A stretch of 64,000 nucleotides of DNA from Bugula neritina (taxonomy: Eukaryota; Bryozoa; Gymnolaemata; Cheilostomatida; Bugulidae). A program made the translations under genes and the position numbers. The stretch is from assembly GCA_964035545.1 (NCBI GenBank), contig OZ037768.1, positions 12,958,175 to 13,022,174 on the forward strand. Reading direction: 5' to 3'. Below the pieces are notes generated by a model that searched no databases, was not told the DNA's origin, and saw only the letters and a program-made list of their open reading frames with translations. Of the stretch, positions 61,204 through 64,000 are shown piece after piece; positions within the stretch are counted from its first letter, which is position 1, and each line of letters begins with the position of its first letter.

Positions 61204-63657
61204 TTATAATAACAATTGAGTACTATTTATACTCTATTTTCAGCATGTTTTTTTATTTACTTATATATATGGTTGTGCATGCAGTTCACCATTATACATC
61301 TTGAGTAAATTAGAATAGTTCTAAATGTTTATTAGTAACTGTAATTATGAACGTCCCATTATTAATGGTCTCATAAAAAAATTCAGGTATTTCGACACAA
61401 CGTGCATGTACATAATACAGGAAAATTAAACAGTTTGTGAATATTAGGGGTAAGGGGGGGGGGAGGGAGAGGAGGAGGAGGGCATAACGGGCTGAAATTT
61501 GAGTTTTTCCTCTCATTCCTCTGTTTTTCATGTTACTAGTTCAATAATCTCTAATCTAAATGCTACATCAGTTGTCTATTCTTGGTATCAGTTGGTTGGT
61601 TGCTTCTATTTCTTTCACAACTAGTGTAATGTTCATGACGAAAAAAATGGCCCATTGTACCCCGGTACGGGGTACAATGGGCTACTGGGTGGGACACAAC
61701 AAATATATTGAAACTTTGCTAATTTGGTTACATCTGATTCTTTTTATTATTTAATATTACAAATAAATAAAAGATATTCTTTCAGATCTACAGGAAAAGT
61801 CATGTTTTATCTGTACAGTTTGTGCCACCACAGATAGTAGGGGAGGCAAAATCAAACGCACATAACTCATTACTGTTTAGAACTAAAATTGTTTTTTTTC
61901 TATTTCCACTTCACAGGAACTTTCATCATAAAAAACCTTCAATAACATGTACTAAAAAGTTCCGAGCAGATTTTTTTTGTGAACTGTAGCTAAGGTGCAT
62001 GGCTGAGGTTTGTGACTGGCGTGCAGAAGGAGGAGGGTGGGGGAAATGAGCAAATCACAATTTATTTTTGTCAATTACATGTATATTTCCTCAATGATTT
62101 AATGTATAGTGAATATCATTACTATCCATTAGTAGCAAAAGCAGAGTGTTTGGTATGATGTATAAAATGGCAAATCGCTATAACCTCACCAGATGTATAT
62201 ATTAGGGGAGCTTTACCTTGCAGTTTGGTAGTCTTACCATGATGTCTTTGATATTTTACAAAAATGTCAGAAAAGGCTATATCTATAGATTTTAATATTT
62301 GAACTAATTTTTTGGGCAAACAAACTAATAACAGTGATCATAGTGCAATGATCAGGTGGCCAATTGTGGCCCGATCAGCATGGCCCATTGTGCCCCGTGT
62401 GGCCAAGGTGAAAATAAATGTGGCTCAAGGAAATTTTATTTTAGAGTTTGTTATTATACTGGTTAAGCAATGTAGAGACAAGCTATGGTAACAATATCAG
62501 TAAAATCTAGGCTTGTTACTTTTGAGTATAAAAATTTACCAAGCTTTAGCGACATCTTAAAAAAATTAGGTAAAAACAGTTTTTGACTTGCCTCTTCAAC
62601 ATGTATGCTCCACGAGTGTTGAAACTACAATGGTTGAATTATTATGTCAATACCACTTTTTTTATTAAAAAAAAATCACAATTCTAATAAGTCAATAAGT
62701 TCTCACAATTTGACTGGCATTTTGTACCCCTACGACTGTTGTACCCCCCTCTCCCTACTATTAAATTTTAATAACCCGTGAGAGAGAGTTATCTTCTCTC
62801 TACTATATTGACTGCTCTTACGAATCTGGAATTAAATGAAATTCTGTAAACCAACTTCAAACTTATGTCAGACTGCACTGGCTAGTCAGAAAGATACTTT
62901 ATAATATTTCAGTTGCCTTATTAGAATTGGAAGCCATTAATGTACCCCATGTAGTGTGGAGTAACTGTTACTCTTTGCTTTGCTGTTTTTAAATGAAAAC
63001 CTGAAATATCGCTTTTCTTCCGTCTTTATATTAATCTTCAAATCTCAGTTCTGATATGAATAAATTTTTCAGTTGCTGGTGCAAGCAGTTAACTGGTCAG
63101 ATTGGTTGTTGGCAAATATTGAGAAACGAGGCTTTTGAAAATATATTAAAATCTTTTTGTTTATTTTTTTCATCTATCTCGGAATTAGTGCCACACTACT
63201 GAATCATTGATCAATACAAAATAAAAACATTTCCTAATCAATTTGCTTTAAAAATGATGGCTTAACATAAGCTACAACCTCTACATTTCAATTTTGAATC
63301 ATTGAAATAAAACACGTTTTAACGTGTTAAGTTATGATGAGGATCAACGTTGAGCAAAATAAAAGGACATAACACCCATTTACCACATAAAATATATCCC
63401 AAGATGCATTGGTAGAACAGACAGTAAAAGTGCACTACATTAAAACATTATATAACATGCTAAGTAAGAGGTAGAAACAGATAACAGATACTTTCAGTTA
63501 GTTACCTAACATCAATATTCTAGATTATCATAACACAATGTAAACTAACTATTAAGACAGTACATATGACAGTACATATAAACAGTAATTGTCAGATTAG
63601 TATATACTTATGTAAACTAGAGTCTAACTAGAATATTTAATGAACCGTATCAGGGAG
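61202..63657. other. Intergenic stretch with a 33-nt palindrome
   Basis: Counterpart of 4767-7191. The palindrome at 61650-61682 has 15-bp arms GCCCATTGTACCCCG around a 3-nt spacer. A further GGCCCATTGTGCCCC occurs at 62382-62396 and is absent from unit 1. I found no gene. Confidence 0.55.
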
Positions 63658-63810
63658 TTACGTCTCTTTTGCTTTAGACATGTCCAGTCTGTACTGGTTT
63701 CTGCTGAAAAAGTCCTTGAAACTTGATGCGTATCGATTCTTCACAACAGCCAAAATTGTCAACAGATTACCAGAACCAAGTATAAAGAAAATGCCACTCA
63801 AAAATGGTAC
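63658..63810 (-). CDS. Terminal exon of a putative membrane-protein gene (intact copy)
   Basis: A TATACTTCAG acceptor is followed by 51 codons including the stop. The exon has a hydrophobic segment (FLSGIFFILGSGNLLTILAV) followed by a basic-aromatic tail (VKNRYASSFKDFFSRNQYRL) and DMSKAKET. The frame is open only in this copy. The array ends about 160 bp upstream at 63969, so the rest of this gene should lie beyond 64000. It would be the single-copy neighbour from which the orphan exons at 7.2 and 39.2 kb were copied. The hydrophobic part followed by KNR resembles a transmembrane helix with a positive inside end; I do not assign a family. Confidence 0.5.
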   Translation of the reverse strand, partial: VPFLSGIFFILGSGNLLTILAVVKNRYASSFKDFFSRNQYRLDMSKAKET

Positions 63811-64000
63811 CTGAAGTATACAATATACACGTATCTTACAAATGATCAAATGCTCTGCATTGCAGACAACTAGGTTGCAAGATATTTGTCTTTGTTTATT
63901 GCATAATAATCGATGAACATCTAATAAGCAATATTAGAGAAAAAGCTCTAGGTTACAATAAGATTGGTACTGAAAGACATGTTGAAAAGTCTTGCCATAT

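Overview
The window looks like AT-rich, non-coding-heavy DNA from an invertebrate animal. It has short spliced exons, an ankyrin-family gene with a ZU5 domain, Ty3/gypsy LTR retrotransposons, Penelope-like element remains and long GT/AT microsatellites. Nothing points to bacteria. I cannot name the species; an early-branching marine invertebrate (sponge- or cnidarian-like) would fit, but that is a guess.

The whole window is a tandem segmental duplication. By reading sequence against sequence I place unit boundaries at about 7504/7505 and 39552/39553, and the end of the array at about 63968/63969. It therefore holds the right-hand 7.5 kb of unit 1, all of unit 2 (7505-39552), all of unit 3 (39553-63968) and about 32 bp of unique flank. 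Without its private 7.4-kb retrotransposon, unit 2 is almost the same length as unit 3 (about 24.5 kb).

Each unit carries one minus-strand ankyrin-ZU5 gene of 12 coding exons, with a conserved phase at every junction I checked. From N to C the protein has a short acidic/Ser leader, ankyrin repeats, a basic linker and one ZU5 domain, then stops shortly after. Copy 3 (54489-60119) reads as an intact 508-residue protein. Copy 2 (24641-37572) has a 1-nt deletion in its main ZU5 exon and an LTR element in intron 4. Copy 1 is cut by the window edge after exon 7. Upstream of each gene sits the last exon of a different minus-strand membrane-protein gene. It is intact only in unit 3, next to unique flank, and broken in units 1 and 2.

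The left part of units 2 and 3 holds two retrotransposon insertions at matching sites: LTR-1/LTR-4 (minus strand, target duplication CTAT) and LTR-2/LTR-5 (plus strand, CTAT). These predate the duplication. LTR-3 is private to unit 2, and its empty site is visible in units 1 and 3. All three families use a tRNA-Leu-like primer site. All carry, downstream of pol, an accessory ORF with a C2H2 finger plus a second C-x-C finger. The ORF appears to be made from a spliced RNA with a tiny ATG exon of 7-8 codons. LTR-1/LTR-4 lost reverse transcriptase but keep open gag and accessory ORFs.

A small plus-strand gene or relic, related in one exon to ankyrin exon 7 in inverted orientation, surrounds the LTR-2/LTR-5 site. 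It is followed by a decayed Penelope-like reverse transcriptase. In unit 3 only, an AT array upstream of the ankyrin gene contains a 5'-truncated Penelope-like insertion ending in a complete-looking type I hammerhead ribozyme (60978-61040), with an inverted second copy at its other end.
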